NCBI GenBank assembly: GCA_949285905.1
Contig: CASDZV010000020.1
Span: 1 to 52,087, forward strand
DNA: 52,087 bases
Source: an uncultured Spirochaetales bacterium
Lineage (GTDB): Bacteria > Spirochaetota > Spirochaetia > Sphaerochaetales > Sphaerochaetaceae
Reading direction: 5' to 3'
The position numbers and the translations under genes are program-made. Positions within the stretch are counted from its first letter, which is position 1, and every line of letters starts with the position of its first letter. Below the pieces are notes generated by a model, which did not search any database, was not told the DNA's origin, and worked only from the letters and a program-made list of their open reading frames with translations. Shown in pieces: positions 17,866 to 27,028 of this stretch.

Positions 17866-18849
17866 ATGAATATAACACTTTTCAATACTGTAGTTGGTTC
17901 TACGAATACAGGCGATTTGATTATACAGGACAGTTTTTTAGATGCATTGCCGGATTTGTTCGATAAAGCATTTGTAATTCAATTCGCGACTCATCTTCAT
18001 AATTTTGGGTTGACATCATATAATAATCCTAAAGTTAAATTTGCAAATTCCTGTGATTACAAATTTATCAGTGGTACAAATCTCCTTTCAGCAAAAATAG
18101 CTAATACATTTTACCAGTGGCCGGTTGGTCCCATTTCTGCAAAACTATATAGGAACTCTATCCTTGCAGGTGTTGGTACAACATATGAGAATGTAAGCCC
18201 GTCTCTCTATTCTCGTTATATTTACAATCATATTCTACGGAAAGATATTATACACAGTGTCAGAGATGAACAGAGTGCAGAGTTCCTTCGTTCAATGGGA
18301 TTTCAGGTTATAAATACCGGCTGTCCCACAATGTGGAAGTTTACGCCGGAGTTTTGTAAAAAAATTAATGTCAAGAAGCAGCCTAACGTTGTTATTTCAT
18401 TAAGTGGAAATGGGTCTCTGAAGAATGAACCTTATGATTGTTTGTTGCTTGATTCCATCAGAAAACTTTACAAGAAAGTATATTTCTGGGTACAGACAAT
18501 TCATGATGAACGGTATTTATATAAACTGCTTCCAGAGAATGATTTTGTTATAATTCGTTCTCTAAAAGAGTATCAGAACATATTAAGAAATGAGAATGTT
18601 GATTATGTTGGAACAAGGCTTCATGGCGGAGTGTTTGCAATTCAAAATGAAGTACGAGCTTTCATTATTGAAGTAGATCACAGAGCTAGAGGATTCAAAG
18701 AAGATTTCAATCTCAATGTGATTGAGCGCAGTGATATTGAAAATCTTGCAGATATAGTGCAGAAAGATGTTCCTACAGATATAAAAATAAATATTGATGG
18801 AATTAATGAATGGTGTTCTCAATTCAATGTGAAGTGTGCTTATTTTTGA
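17866..18849 (+). CDS. Polysaccharide pyruvyl transferase-family protein 2
   Basis: The N-terminus has the family start, with NTVVGSTNTGDLIIQDSF (N-x-G-D element), and the C-terminal half has VGTRLHGGVFAI with the conserved R-x-H. It is 327 residues, slightly short for PF04230. Relatives add pyruvate ketals to sugars or form acyl-phosphate-type links in exopolysaccharides. It lies 92 nt downstream of the cytidylyltransferase and 39 nt upstream of a capsular glycosyltransferase. An SD-like AAGAGGATC lies before the ATG. Strongly AT-rich. Confidence 0.72.
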   Translation: MNITLFNTVVGSTNTGDLIIQDSFLDALPDLFDKAFVIQFATHLHNFGLTSYNNPKVKFANSCDYKFISGTNLLSAKIANTFYQWPVGPISAKLYRNSILAGVGTTYENVSPSLYSRYIYNHILRKDIIHSVRDEQSAEFLRSMGFQVINTGCPTMWKFTPEFCKKINVKKQPNVVISLSGNGSLKNEPYDCLLLDSIRKLYKKVYFWVQTIHDERYLYKLLPENDFVIIRSLKEYQNILRNENVDYVGTRLHGGVFAIQNEVRAFIIEVDHRARGFKEDFNLNVIERSDIENLADIVQKDVPTDIKINIDGINEWCSQFNVKCAYF

Positions 18850-18863
18850 GAGATTAAAGGGTG

Positions 18864-18869
18864 TATAAT
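18864..18869 (+). promoter_or_regulatory. TATAAT -10 candidate before capsular glycosyltransferase
   Basis: A perfect TATAAT lies 18 nt before the ATG at 18888, in a 38-nt gap. No good -35 was found at 16-18 bases upstream, so promoter activity is uncertain. Confidence 0.3.
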
Positions 18870-18887
18870 TTATTCTAGGACGATTCA

Positions 18888-19841
18888 ATGAACACAAAAT
18901 GGCTTATTAAGAACTGGTTTCGCGTTGGAAAGAATATCTCATGGAAGCTTAATTTCGAGACATTGGCAGGGCTTTTGTATTTTGTTCCTGCATTCCAGCG
19001 TGATTCCATTTATAAGATCGTCCAGAAAAAGCATAAGTTTGTACTTGACTACCTGGCTGATAATTATCAGTCCCTGATAGAAAAATACAGAAGTATCAGC
19101 AATGAAATATCTTTGCCTTCAGCTGAGCACAAGATATGGGTTATGTGGTGGCAGGGAGAAGATAATGCACCAGAGCTCGTGAAGATGTGTATTGAGAGCA
19201 TGAGGAGGAACAGCAATGGGGCAGAGGTTGTTGTCATTGATAAGAACAACTTCCAGCGCTATGCAGATATCCCATCATATATAATTGAGAAGCATGAGAA
19301 AGGGTATATCTCATTTGCGCAGCTTTCCGACATCATGAGAATATATCTTATATCCAAGCATGGTGGGCTCTGGCTTGATTCCACAATTTATGTTTCATCA
19401 CCAATACCTCAGGGCATCTTCGAAAAGCCTTTCTATTCACTGCACACAACACTGAAGAAAACACCGTTCGTGCAGAATGACAGAGTTCATTGCTTTGTGA
19501 TGGGAGGAACGACTGGCTCTAAGCTGATTTCATTTGTCAGAGAACTCCTTTCATCATATTGGAAAGAGCATGATGTCATTATTGATTATTATCTTCTTGA
19601 TTACTCTGTTATGCTTGCTTACTGGTCCATGGATGACATAAAAGCAATGATTGATAACCTCGATGAGACTAGTGAAGGCCTGTATGAGCTGGTGAGCATT
19701 CTTGATAAACCATATGACGAACAGCTTGTGAAGACAATACTTGATGCGAATCTTTTCTCAAAGCTTGTATGGAATCAGAAACACAAGTACCATGTTGATG
19801 GAGAAGAAACTGTGTATCAGCATCTTCTCAATACGCATTAA
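18888..19841 (+). CDS. Capsular polysaccharide glycosyltransferase (GT32-like)
   Basis: The protein has 317 residues. It shows KIWVMWWQGEDNAPELVK near residue 85, then SFAQLSDIMRIYLISKHGG followed by LWLDSTI, where the D-x-(T/S) acts like the DXD metal site of GT32/Caps_synth (PF05704). Such enzymes transfer a sugar from a nucleotide sugar in the cytoplasm. The N-terminal 80 residues are basic and aromatic, which would suit membrane contact. It lies in an apparent operon with the pyruvyl-transferase-family gene before it and LicD 2 after it. Confidence 0.78.
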   Translation: MNTKWLIKNWFRVGKNISWKLNFETLAGLLYFVPAFQRDSIYKIVQKKHKFVLDYLADNYQSLIEKYRSISNEISLPSAEHKIWVMWWQGEDNAPELVKMCIESMRRNSNGAEVVVIDKNNFQRYADIPSYIIEKHEKGYISFAQLSDIMRIYLISKHGGLWLDSTIYVSSPIPQGIFEKPFYSLHTTLKKTPFVQNDRVHCFVMGGTTGSKLISFVRELLSSYWKEHDVIIDYYLLDYSVMLAYWSMDDIKAMIDNLDETSEGLYELVSILDKPYDEQLVKTILDANLFSKLVWNQKHKYHVDGEETVYQHLLNTH

Positions 19842-19855
19842 GGCGGAACTGCAAG

Positions 19856-20776
19856 TTGGATCCTGTAAGAGATTTTATCAAGTGCAATCGGAATATTTTC
19901 GTTCAGCTCTCAGATGATGAGCTGAAGAGGCTTCACCGCATTCTTTTCCAGATAATGGATGATGTCATTTCATTCTGTGAGGCAAATCATCTTACGTATT
20001 ATCTTTCAGGTGGCACTGCGCTTGGCGCAATAAGGCACAAGGGATTCATTCCATGGGATGATGATGTGGATCTCTCAATGCCACGGAAAGACTTTGAAGT
20101 GTTCAAGGCAACATTCCATAAGGCGTTTCCTGAGCGTTATATTGTCGAAGTACCCAATACAGCTTGTGTCGGTACATTCGCTTATATGAAGATCAAGATG
20201 AAAGGGACTCTTCTTCGGGAGCTCATCAAGGATGAGAATGACAATGAGGTCTTCATTGATATCTTTCCGATAGATTACGCTCCTGAGTCAAAAATCAGGA
20301 GATCTATTGAGGCAAAGACATTCAATCTCCTGAGGGATATCAGCTACACAATCCTGTATTCCCGCCAGTATAAGCGTGTTATCAAGCCCCACAGAAAGCA
20401 ATGCAGTTTGAAAACCAGAATGGAGCTGTATGGTGGATATATCCTAGGTAGCCTTCTTGGTCTGATTCCGCAGAAGAGCTGGATTAATTTCCTTGATAAG
20501 CATTCGCAGCACAAAGAGAGCAGTCTGGCTGTAATAACTATGGGACTGTACAATTATTATCATGAGATGTTTCCAGTCACTTACTACATTCCGTCAACAA
20601 CTGCCACGTTTGAGGGCAGATCTGTAAACTTGCCAGGGCGTATTGATCTCATTCTCAAGGAATTCTACGGAGACTATATGAAACTGCCTCCGGAAAGTGA
20701 CAGGGCTCCTCACTTCTTCCTTGAAGCAAGGCTTCCTGAACTTGATGAGAATGGAAATGTCATTGAGGCAGAATAA
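19856..20776 (+). CDS. LicD-family phosphotransferase 2 (TTG start)
   Basis: The 306-residue LicD protein shows GGTALGAIR (52-60) and WDDDVD (67-72), then MPRKDF, the metal and substrate site. It begins with TTG; no ATG or GTG lies near the aligned start, and AAGGCGG sits 9 nt upstream, overlapping the previous stop. It shares length and the FIDIFPIDYAP block with LicD 1, so the two are close paralogues. It is the first gene of a trio with a cytidylyltransferase and an SDR, which points to a CDP-polyol or other CDP/CMP-linked donor made next door. It may transfer that group as a phosphodiester onto the glycan. Confidence 0.85.
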   Translation: MDPVRDFIKCNRNIFVQLSDDELKRLHRILFQIMDDVISFCEANHLTYYLSGGTALGAIRHKGFIPWDDDVDLSMPRKDFEVFKATFHKAFPERYIVEVPNTACVGTFAYMKIKMKGTLLRELIKDENDNEVFIDIFPIDYAPESKIRRSIEAKTFNLLRDISYTILYSRQYKRVIKPHRKQCSLKTRMELYGGYILGSLLGLIPQKSWINFLDKHSQHKESSLAVITMGLYNYYHEMFPVTYYIPSTTATFEGRSVNLPGRIDLILKEFYGDYMKLPPESDRAPHFFLEARLPELDENGNVIEAE

Positions 20777-20847
20777 ACAAATCTGCGATTCTGCTAATCG
20801 CCGGAGAATGTTAAGATAAAATCTGATAGAGATTGAGGAGACTGAGC

Positions 20848-21558
20848 GTGAATACAGCTATTATCATTGCAGGCGGTGTCGGTTCTAGAATGGGAATGGA
20901 TGTGCCCAAACAGTTTGTCATCATCCAGGACAAGCCAGTAATTATTTACACGCTTGAATGTTTCCAGAATCATCCAATGATTGATTCTATTGTCCTTGTC
21001 TGTATTGATGGATGGCAGGAAACGGCCAGACGCTATGCTGAAAAGTATGGAATCACAAAGCTTCAGGAGATAGTCACGGGCGGAGAGACAGGACAGGAGT
21101 CAATCCGTAATGGGGTGTATTCCCTGAAGAGTCACGCGAAAGATGATGATATCGTAATAATCCATGACGGAATACGGCCTCTTGTGGATCAGAGCGTGCT
21201 TTCAGATGTCATTGTCAAATGCAAGAAATATGGCAACGCAGTTACTTCCATGCCATACAATGAGCAGATTTTCATCAAAGATGATGAGTATTCAACTACA
21301 AAGTATATTCCCAGAGAGACTCTGAGACGGGTTGCGACACCTCAGGCTTATACATTCGGCCTGCTGTATGAGAAGTATCAGGAAGCATTTGAGAAGAAGA
21401 TTGGTATTTATGGTTCTTCATATACAAACACTATGATGGTTGATCTTGGTGTGAAGCTTTATTTCGCCGCAGGTTCTGACAGGAATATCAAGCTGACGAC
21501 AAAGGATGATCTTGATCTTTTCCTCGGGTATATCAAGGCAAAGGAGGGTGGGAAATAA
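20848..21558 (+). CDS. IspD/TarI-like cytidylyltransferase 2
   Basis: A GTG at 20848 is the best start, with GAGGAG 8 nt upstream; an earlier TTG overlaps the ribosome site. The protein has IIAGGVGSRMGMDVPKQF, VTGGETGQESIRNGV, VIIHDGIRP and KLTTKDDLDLF, the same set as the paralogue at 17058-17774. In this family these form the CTP site and the sugar/polyol-phosphate site. TAATG overlap with the next gene indicates translational coupling to the SDR. Base composition is close to the genes on the right side, unlike copy 1, which is AT-rich. Confidence 0.84.
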   Translation: MNTAIIIAGGVGSRMGMDVPKQFVIIQDKPVIIYTLECFQNHPMIDSIVLVCIDGWQETARRYAEKYGITKLQEIVTGGETGQESIRNGVYSLKSHAKDDDIVIIHDGIRPLVDQSVLSDVIVKCKKYGNAVTSMPYNEQIFIKDDEYSTTKYIPRETLRRVATPQAYTFGLLYEKYQEAFEKKIGIYGSSYTNTMMVDLGVKLYFAAGSDRNIKLTTKDDLDLFLGYIKAKEGGK

Positions 21559-22625
21559 TGCCATCACTTCTTGCTGATAACCTTTACTCTGAAGATCTTG
21601 AGCGGATTGCCGGATTATATGATTTCTCTGCTATAGACGGTAAGACAATCATGCTTTCAGGTGCTACAGGAATGATCGGGTCATTCCTTGTTGATCTGAT
21701 AATGCATGTCAATAGCCGGTCATCAAACAGAATAAGAATCATCGCGCTTGGAAGGAATTCTGCAAAAGCAGAAAAGCGTTTTCCTTTCTATTCCGGGAAT
21801 GAGTTGTTCCTCTTTCATGAGTGTGATATCACAAAGGCAATTGCGGGAATCGACGAGCATGTTGATTTCATCATTCATGCAGCAAGCACTACGCATCCTG
21901 TTGCTTACGCCACAGAGCCGGTTGGCACAATAACCTCGAATATCATGGGGCTTATGAATCTCATGGAGTATGGGCTTTCTCATAATCTTCAGAGATTTGT
22001 TTTCCTTTCATCTGTCGAGGTCTATGGTGAGAGCAGAGGTGATACAGAACGCTTTGATGAGAAGTATTGCGGTTATATTGACTGCAATACGCTCAGAGCG
22101 GGGTATCCAGAGAGCAAGAGACTCTGTGAGGCTCTTTGCCAGGCTTATAGAAAAGAACATGGCGCAGAAGTTGTCATCCCGCGCCTTGCTCGTACTCTCG
22201 GCCCGACAATGCTGATGTCTGATACAAAAGCCATTTCACAGTTCATCAAGAAAGGAATAGCAGGTGAGGACATCGTCCTGAAAAGCGCGGGGACACAGCT
22301 TTATACTTATACTTACATGGCAGATGCTGCTTCTGGAATCCTTTCATGTCTTCTTAAAGGCTCTGATGGAGAAGCCTATAATATTGCAAGCTGTAGCAAT
22401 GACATATCACTGAAAGACCTTGCTTCCCAGATTGCCTCAGAATGCGGTGTGAATGTTGTTTTCGATTTGCCAGATGAGACTGAGAAAGCAGGGTATTCCA
22501 CAGCTACTAAAGCCATCATGGATTCATCCAAGGCAGAAAACGAGCTTGGATGGAGTGCAGAGTACGGTATTGATGAAGCAATCAAGCGGACTGTCAGGAT
22601 TCTCAGATCCACTTGCATCCAGTAG
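21558..22625 (+). CDS. Extended SDR (NAD-dependent epimerase/reductase-like) 2
   Basis: Paralogue of the SDR at 15927-16970: SGATGMIG (34-41) for NAD(P), FLSSVEVYGE, and the catalytic Tyr/Lys in GYPESKRLCEALCQAY, which lines up with the SYCEAKRLCETLCRSY of copy 1. The start codon overlaps the stop of the cytidylyltransferase (TAATG), so the two are made together. A shared function in forming or reducing a CDP-linked sugar or polyol is likely. Its 3' end overlaps the convergent LicD 3 gene by 23 bases. Confidence 0.83.
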   Translation: MPSLLADNLYSEDLERIAGLYDFSAIDGKTIMLSGATGMIGSFLVDLIMHVNSRSSNRIRIIALGRNSAKAEKRFPFYSGNELFLFHECDITKAIAGIDEHVDFIIHAASTTHPVAYATEPVGTITSNIMGLMNLMEYGLSHNLQRFVFLSSVEVYGESRGDTERFDEKYCGYIDCNTLRAGYPESKRLCEALCQAYRKEHGAEVVIPRLARTLGPTMLMSDTKAISQFIKKGIAGEDIVLKSAGTQLYTYTYMADAASGILSCLLKGSDGEAYNIASCSNDISLKDLASQIASECGVNVVFDLPDETEKAGYSTATKAIMDSSKAENELGWSAEYGIDEAIKRTVRILRSTCIQ

Positions 22626-23424
22626 GGTGTGTCATCCTCTTGTCTTCTGGTGGAAGCTGCATGTAGTCGCCATATGCCTGTTTCAGATATGAGTCCCAGT
22701 TTTTAGGGATATAGAACTCTGTATCTTCAAACTGATGGAGTGTAGCTTCATTGTAATCTTCTGGCTTCTGTCTGATGATTATCTCATCCCTGTCTGATAC
22801 ATCTGAAACGGACTTCGATGTATCAAAAGGTGTTTTTCTAAGTATCTCGTCTATTAGAATGTTGCGCCTGTATACATGCGGGAATAATGCACAGCAGAAA
22901 TTGCCAAGCCTGTTCAGGAAATCTTTACGTCCACGTACAGTGTAGATATCTGCAATCTGGAGTTTCTTGTTGATGAATAGTCTGGCGCGACGGAAGCATC
23001 CTCTGATTGTTTTCTCCGGAAGTCCGTCTATAGGGAATATATCTACCCAGAGTCCCATTCTCTCTGGCTGGTCGCGTATGTAGTCAGGTCTTACAGCAGT
23101 CCTGTCATCACAGATTCTTATAATCTGGTAATGATAATTCCTGTCTGTTGTGTAGTGGAGAGGGTAGTAATGTTCTCCTATCTTCTCACCGCCTTTGAGC
23201 AGCTCCAGAAGTCTGTCGTAATCAGGGCGCGGGATTCCGATATCCATATCATTATCCCAAGGGATGAAGCCATTATGCCTCACTGCGCCAAGGAGTGATC
23301 CATAAAGGAGTACATACCTGATATTCTTTCTGACGCAGAAAGCATGGATTGCTTTCATTATCTCAAGCATGCCATCCTGCTGCTCTTTCATTGTGAGAAG
23401 TTCTCCAGATTTTCCCTTATCCAT
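22603..23424 (-). CDS. LicD-family phosphotransferase 3
   Basis: This is the most divergent of the three LicD proteins at 273 residues. It has YGSLLGAVR (41-49) and WDNDMD (56-61), where the second aspartate of the usual DDD is asparagine, then GIPRPDYD. The outer aspartates are kept, so metal binding is plausible. It starts 17 nt after the end of the Wzi-like gene on the same strand, so they may be cotranscribed. The donor may differ from that of LicD 1 and 2. Confidence 0.83.
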   Translation of the reverse strand: MDKGKSGELLTMKEQQDGMLEIMKAIHAFCVRKNIRYVLLYGSLLGAVRHNGFIPWDNDMDIGIPRPDYDRLLELLKGGEKIGEHYYPLHYTTDRNYHYQIIRICDDRTAVRPDYIRDQPERMGLWVDIFPIDGLPEKTIRGCFRRARLFINKKLQIADIYTVRGRKDFLNRLGNFCCALFPHVYRRNILIDEILRKTPFDTSKSVSDVSDRDEIIIRQKPEDYNEATLHQFEDTEFYIPKNWDSYLKQAYGDYMQLPPEDKRMTHPTGCKWI

Positions 23425-23440
23425 GCTTTGTCCCTTTTGA

Positions 23441-25165
23441 TTACAATGCCACCCACGATATTCCCACAGCAGCCTGCAGATTTGCTCTGAATGCGTCCTC
23501 AGCGTTGTGGTAATTCCAGATAAATGAAGTCCCTATCTCAGCTGTCAGCTTCAGATTATCGAGTATCGAATAGCTTCCGCCAGCCCTGAATGAAAGTGTG
23601 TGCTCAACAGTTCCTGATGGTGTTGAGAGATCAAGTCCCGTCCTGTTGTCTTTATTCCTCCAGGCTTCTTTGCCGTTCTCACCATGTGCCATGTAGGTTA
23701 TATCACCCTTAACACTCCATCTGTTGAAATCCGTATACTCAGTTCCAAGAGAAAGCACGATGGCATCCGGGCCGTAGACATATCCCGAGTATCCAGCTTC
23801 TATTGTCCTGTTCTGGGAGAAGTAGTAGCCGACGATGTGATCGAGCATGTAGTTGTCATTTCCGTCCCACGTTTTTTTGTTAAGGTAGAGATATGGAGAC
23901 GTATAAGCTCCTTCGATATATGAATCGAGATATCCCGTCTCCAGCGTGGTGAAATTCTTCACATTCAGCAGGAAGCCATTGGCATTCGGTACTGTTGTTC
24001 CGGACTCTCCATAGATCTGCATCTGGTCAATGACAATCTGGGCACTTGCTATGAATCCTGGCAGGAACGCATATTCAAGCTCAAAGCCAAGTATATTGTT
24101 CAGTTCATCATTGTTGCCAGGTTCCCATTCAACGGACTCGCTGTTGTTGTTCCAGTTGTGGATAATCATCATCGGATTGAGCATTCTAAGATCGAACGGG
24201 GAGTCAGTGAGCATGTGTGCTCCGATGTTTACAACGAATCTGACTTTGTTGAGGATGTTGAAATCGAAGCGGTGGATAAGCCTGTTCTGATGCAATCCGC
24301 TGAGCTGGAAATCCTGCCCCTCCTCGAAATTGTCGAAATGAGTGAGTGACAGGTAGTATGAGAAGATATCAGAGAATACAGAGAGCTTGGCAGTTTCCTG
24401 GAAAGAGAAGTTGTCTCCGATGATCATGTTGCCAGTAACACCGTTGCCGAATTCCTGCCTTGTCCTTCCAAGATAGAAATTCATGAACTCGTTTCCGATT
24501 ACAGCACCTGCTTTCACCGGCTGGTAAGTAAGAACCCTGTATTTGTTGTTGCCATCGCCGAAATACTGGATTGTCCCATCAATGGCGGGGCTGAAAATGA
24601 ATCCGGCATTTGTGAAATTGTAGAATGTGTTTCCGAGTACAAGATCGCCTTTCTCATCAATGCCAAAGCCCTGCGGACCATCTTTGAATGTGTACTGGAA
24701 ATCAAAATATGCCAGATCTCCGAAGTATGAATGAAGCTCTGCGTAGAAGAATGGGATGCGGTCTCTGTACGGGATGAAGAATTCCTCGGTCGGTGTTGAT
24801 TTCAGATGATTGAATCCGTAAGCCTCAAGTCCCAGAAAGAGTTCTGGATCGAGTGCAATGTAGCGGGAAGAGAATGAAAGCCCCTGTTCTGGTCCTTTCA
24901 ATTCCGCAATAAGGGAATCATATTCGCTCTTCTGCTGAGTATTAAGCGAACTGTAATCGAGACGTTCCAGGGCCTGTAGAATCTCCGCTCCGGTTGTCGG
25001 CGACACCGGTGCAGGTCCAAGATGGCCTGTGGAAACACAGAGCCTGTTGGCTCTGATCCATACATCATCAGTCAGCAGATATGTCTTCTGAAGATTTGCG
25101 GCAGTTATTGATGAAACAGCTATCAGCAGTATCAGTACGGATAAAATAATTCTTCTGAGTTTCAT
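23441..25165 (-). CDS. Large outer-membrane barrel, capsule-assembly Wzi-like (copy 1)
   Basis: The 574-residue protein begins with a signal peptide (KLRRIILSVLILLIAVSSITA). A helical N-terminal part, IRANRLCVSTGHLGPAPVSPTTGAEI, resembles the start of Wzi-like proteins, and is followed by many aromatic/glycine-rich strands (YFGDLAYFDFQYTF, FMNFYLGRTRQEFG). Wzi helps hold capsule at the surface in enterobacteria. The last residues are WVAL rather than a clear aromatic end. It lies upstream of LicD 3 on the same strand. The paralogue diverges from it 106 nt away. The Wzi assignment is by layout only. Confidence 0.6.
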   Translation of the reverse strand: MKLRRIILSVLILLIAVSSITAANLQKTYLLTDDVWIRANRLCVSTGHLGPAPVSPTTGAEILQALERLDYSSLNTQQKSEYDSLIAELKGPEQGLSFSSRYIALDPELFLGLEAYGFNHLKSTPTEEFFIPYRDRIPFFYAELHSYFGDLAYFDFQYTFKDGPQGFGIDEKGDLVLGNTFYNFTNAGFIFSPAIDGTIQYFGDGNNKYRVLTYQPVKAGAVIGNEFMNFYLGRTRQEFGNGVTGNMIIGDNFSFQETAKLSVFSDIFSYYLSLTHFDNFEEGQDFQLSGLHQNRLIHRFDFNILNKVRFVVNIGAHMLTDSPFDLRMLNPMMIIHNWNNNSESVEWEPGNNDELNNILGFELEYAFLPGFIASAQIVIDQMQIYGESGTTVPNANGFLLNVKNFTTLETGYLDSYIEGAYTSPYLYLNKKTWDGNDNYMLDHIVGYYFSQNRTIEAGYSGYVYGPDAIVLSLGTEYTDFNRWSVKGDITYMAHGENGKEAWRNKDNRTGLDLSTPSGTVEHTLSFRAGGSYSILDNLKLTAEIGTSFIWNYHNAEDAFRANLQAAVGISWVAL

Positions 25166-25271
25166 TTCTTCATTCCTGTGCTTTCAATCTAACATAGAAC
25201 AGGAAGCATTGCCACCAGAGAGGCAGTCCGGTTCTTGCTCTTATCATTTGTTTGTGAATTAATAAAGCTCT

Positions 25272-27026
25272 ATGAAAAGAGTTTTTGTCACCATCATTGC
25301 CTTAGTCCTGTGTGTTGCACTTGCCGCATCAAATATGCAGCAGGTCTATACATCCCGCGATGATACATATGCAAGAATCGAGCGTCTTTGCCGCGTTGCC
25401 GGTGTTACCGGCCCCTCTGGTTTCTCTCCTGTTTCCGCCAGCACTCTTGTGAAAGCTCTTGAAAAGATTGACAGAGCTTCGCTTTCTGCTTCCAGCGCTC
25501 GTGAATATGATGCGCTCCTTTCCGAGCTGACAGGTGATGAATCTCTTTTTTCTGCGGACGGCTTTGCTTTTGATCTCAATGCACGTATCAATGTTGGCGT
25601 GAACGTGGCAGATTACGCTGCATTTGATTATTCCAATTCCTCAGGAATGGCTGCAGACAGGCGGAATGAGGCTCTTGTCCAATATAGATATGAAGTTCCT
25701 GCACTTTCCCTGCAGCCACGCCTGTATTTCGGAGATTTCGCTTATATCGAGGCTGATTTTGCTTTGCAGAACAATAACCATCATATGTATGAAAGCACAT
25801 TCGGCTGGCTACTCACAGGACATGATGGCAAGCTCTCAATCATCGGCAGTGAAGGACCTACCAATCCTCCAGGAGAGCTTCCGATGCGTGCCGGCTTGTC
25901 CATCGGTAATGAGAATATCTCGTTCATACTGGGACGCTTCCCGCATAGTATCGGCAAAGGAGTGACCGGAAATCTTGCCGTTGGTGATAATTTCATTTAT
26001 CAGGAACTTACTGCCCTTTCCTTTGTCAGCAGGTATTTCACATACAACATCTCGATGACTCGCTTCGATCAGATGATAAACCCGTCAGATGCAGGATCTG
26101 CGATAACTGATTTCTCCAGAAATGAATTTACAGGCAATCAGCAGTTCCGCGTTGTCCATAGTTTCAGCCTGAACATTGTTGACCGCGTGCAGCTTGGACT
26201 GAACCTTGGTACGATTTATAACTCAACATCTGCTTTCGACGTACGCTTCTTCTATCCATTTGTTCTTGGCCATAATTACTATAACTATGACAACAGCACA
26301 ACACTGAAAAACTTTGATGAAGCGAATAATATCCTCTCTGTAAGCGGGGAGTGGGCCATAACAAATGGTGTTTCCCTTTATGGAGAAATTGTTCTCGACC
26401 AGTTCCAGATGCCATGGGAGGATTCATCTTCAGTTCCTCCAGCATATGGTATGCTGCTGAACCTGAAATATACTGCAGCTGTTGAGAAGGGGACGATTGA
26501 TTCATGGATTGAAGGAGTATATACAAGCCCATATCTCTATCTGAACCAGAAGACAAAGAACGGACTTCACGATTTCAATCTTGATTACATCGTCGGTTAT
26601 GAGCACAGCACTTTCCCTGATTATGGATACTCTGGGTATCAGTATGGTCCGGATTCTGCTGCAATAAGCATCGGCAGCACCTTCACGTCATCGGATAATA
26701 TCTGGTCAGCCGGCGGTTCTGTTCTATATAAGCTCAGAGGTCTTAAGCACCTTTCTCATTCATTCAATGATCTCTACGATACTTCAATTGATATGGGCGA
26801 TGCAGTGACTGGCGATGATTTCTCCGGAGTGACTACTCCTTCAGGTGGATGGTCAACTGCAGAGCATATGATTCAGGCAAAGATTCATGGTTCATATCTT
26901 TTCAGGGATGTGAACATTGAAGTTTATGCTCTTACCGGTTTCAACCTCTATTTCAATTATGGGAATGAGCCTGGTGAGATATCTTTCAAGCCGATGGGAT
27001 CTGTTGGCTTTATATGGACATACTGA
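25272..27026 (+). CDS. Large outer-membrane barrel, capsule-assembly Wzi-like (copy 2)
   Basis: Paralogue of the adjacent divergent gene, with the same order: signal peptide (MKRVFVTIIALVLCVALAAS), IERLCRVAGVTGPSGFSPVSAS, then barrel strands including FGDFAYIEADFALQ and FILGRFPHSIGKGVTGN, which match LGRTRQEFGNGVTGN of copy 1. Both share the ERLDY/EKIDRAS helix and the EYD(S/A)L(I/L)(A/S)EL segment before the barrel. A 106-nt region holds both promoters. It is followed 2 nt later by the next gene, so an operon of barrel, small barrel and lipoprotein phosphatase is likely. Confidence 0.62.
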   Translation: MKRVFVTIIALVLCVALAASNMQQVYTSRDDTYARIERLCRVAGVTGPSGFSPVSASTLVKALEKIDRASLSASSAREYDALLSELTGDESLFSADGFAFDLNARINVGVNVADYAAFDYSNSSGMAADRRNEALVQYRYEVPALSLQPRLYFGDFAYIEADFALQNNNHHMYESTFGWLLTGHDGKLSIIGSEGPTNPPGELPMRAGLSIGNENISFILGRFPHSIGKGVTGNLAVGDNFIYQELTALSFVSRYFTYNISMTRFDQMINPSDAGSAITDFSRNEFTGNQQFRVVHSFSLNIVDRVQLGLNLGTIYNSTSAFDVRFFYPFVLGHNYYNYDNSTTLKNFDEANNILSVSGEWAITNGVSLYGEIVLDQFQMPWEDSSSVPPAYGMLLNLKYTAAVEKGTIDSWIEGVYTSPYLYLNQKTKNGLHDFNLDYIVGYEHSTFPDYGYSGYQYGPDSAAISIGSTFTSSDNIWSAGGSVLYKLRGLKHLSHSFNDLYDTSIDMGDAVTGDDFSGVTTPSGGWSTAEHMIQAKIHGSYLFRDVNIEVYALTGFNLYFNYGNEPGEISFKPMGSVGFIWTY

Positions 27027-27028
27027 GA

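Noticed and set aside
20785..20801. Hairpin GCGATT/AATCGC between LicD 2 and cytidylyltransferase 2
   Set aside because: Only six base pairs with no T-run; the genes look cotranscribed, so it is not called as a terminator.
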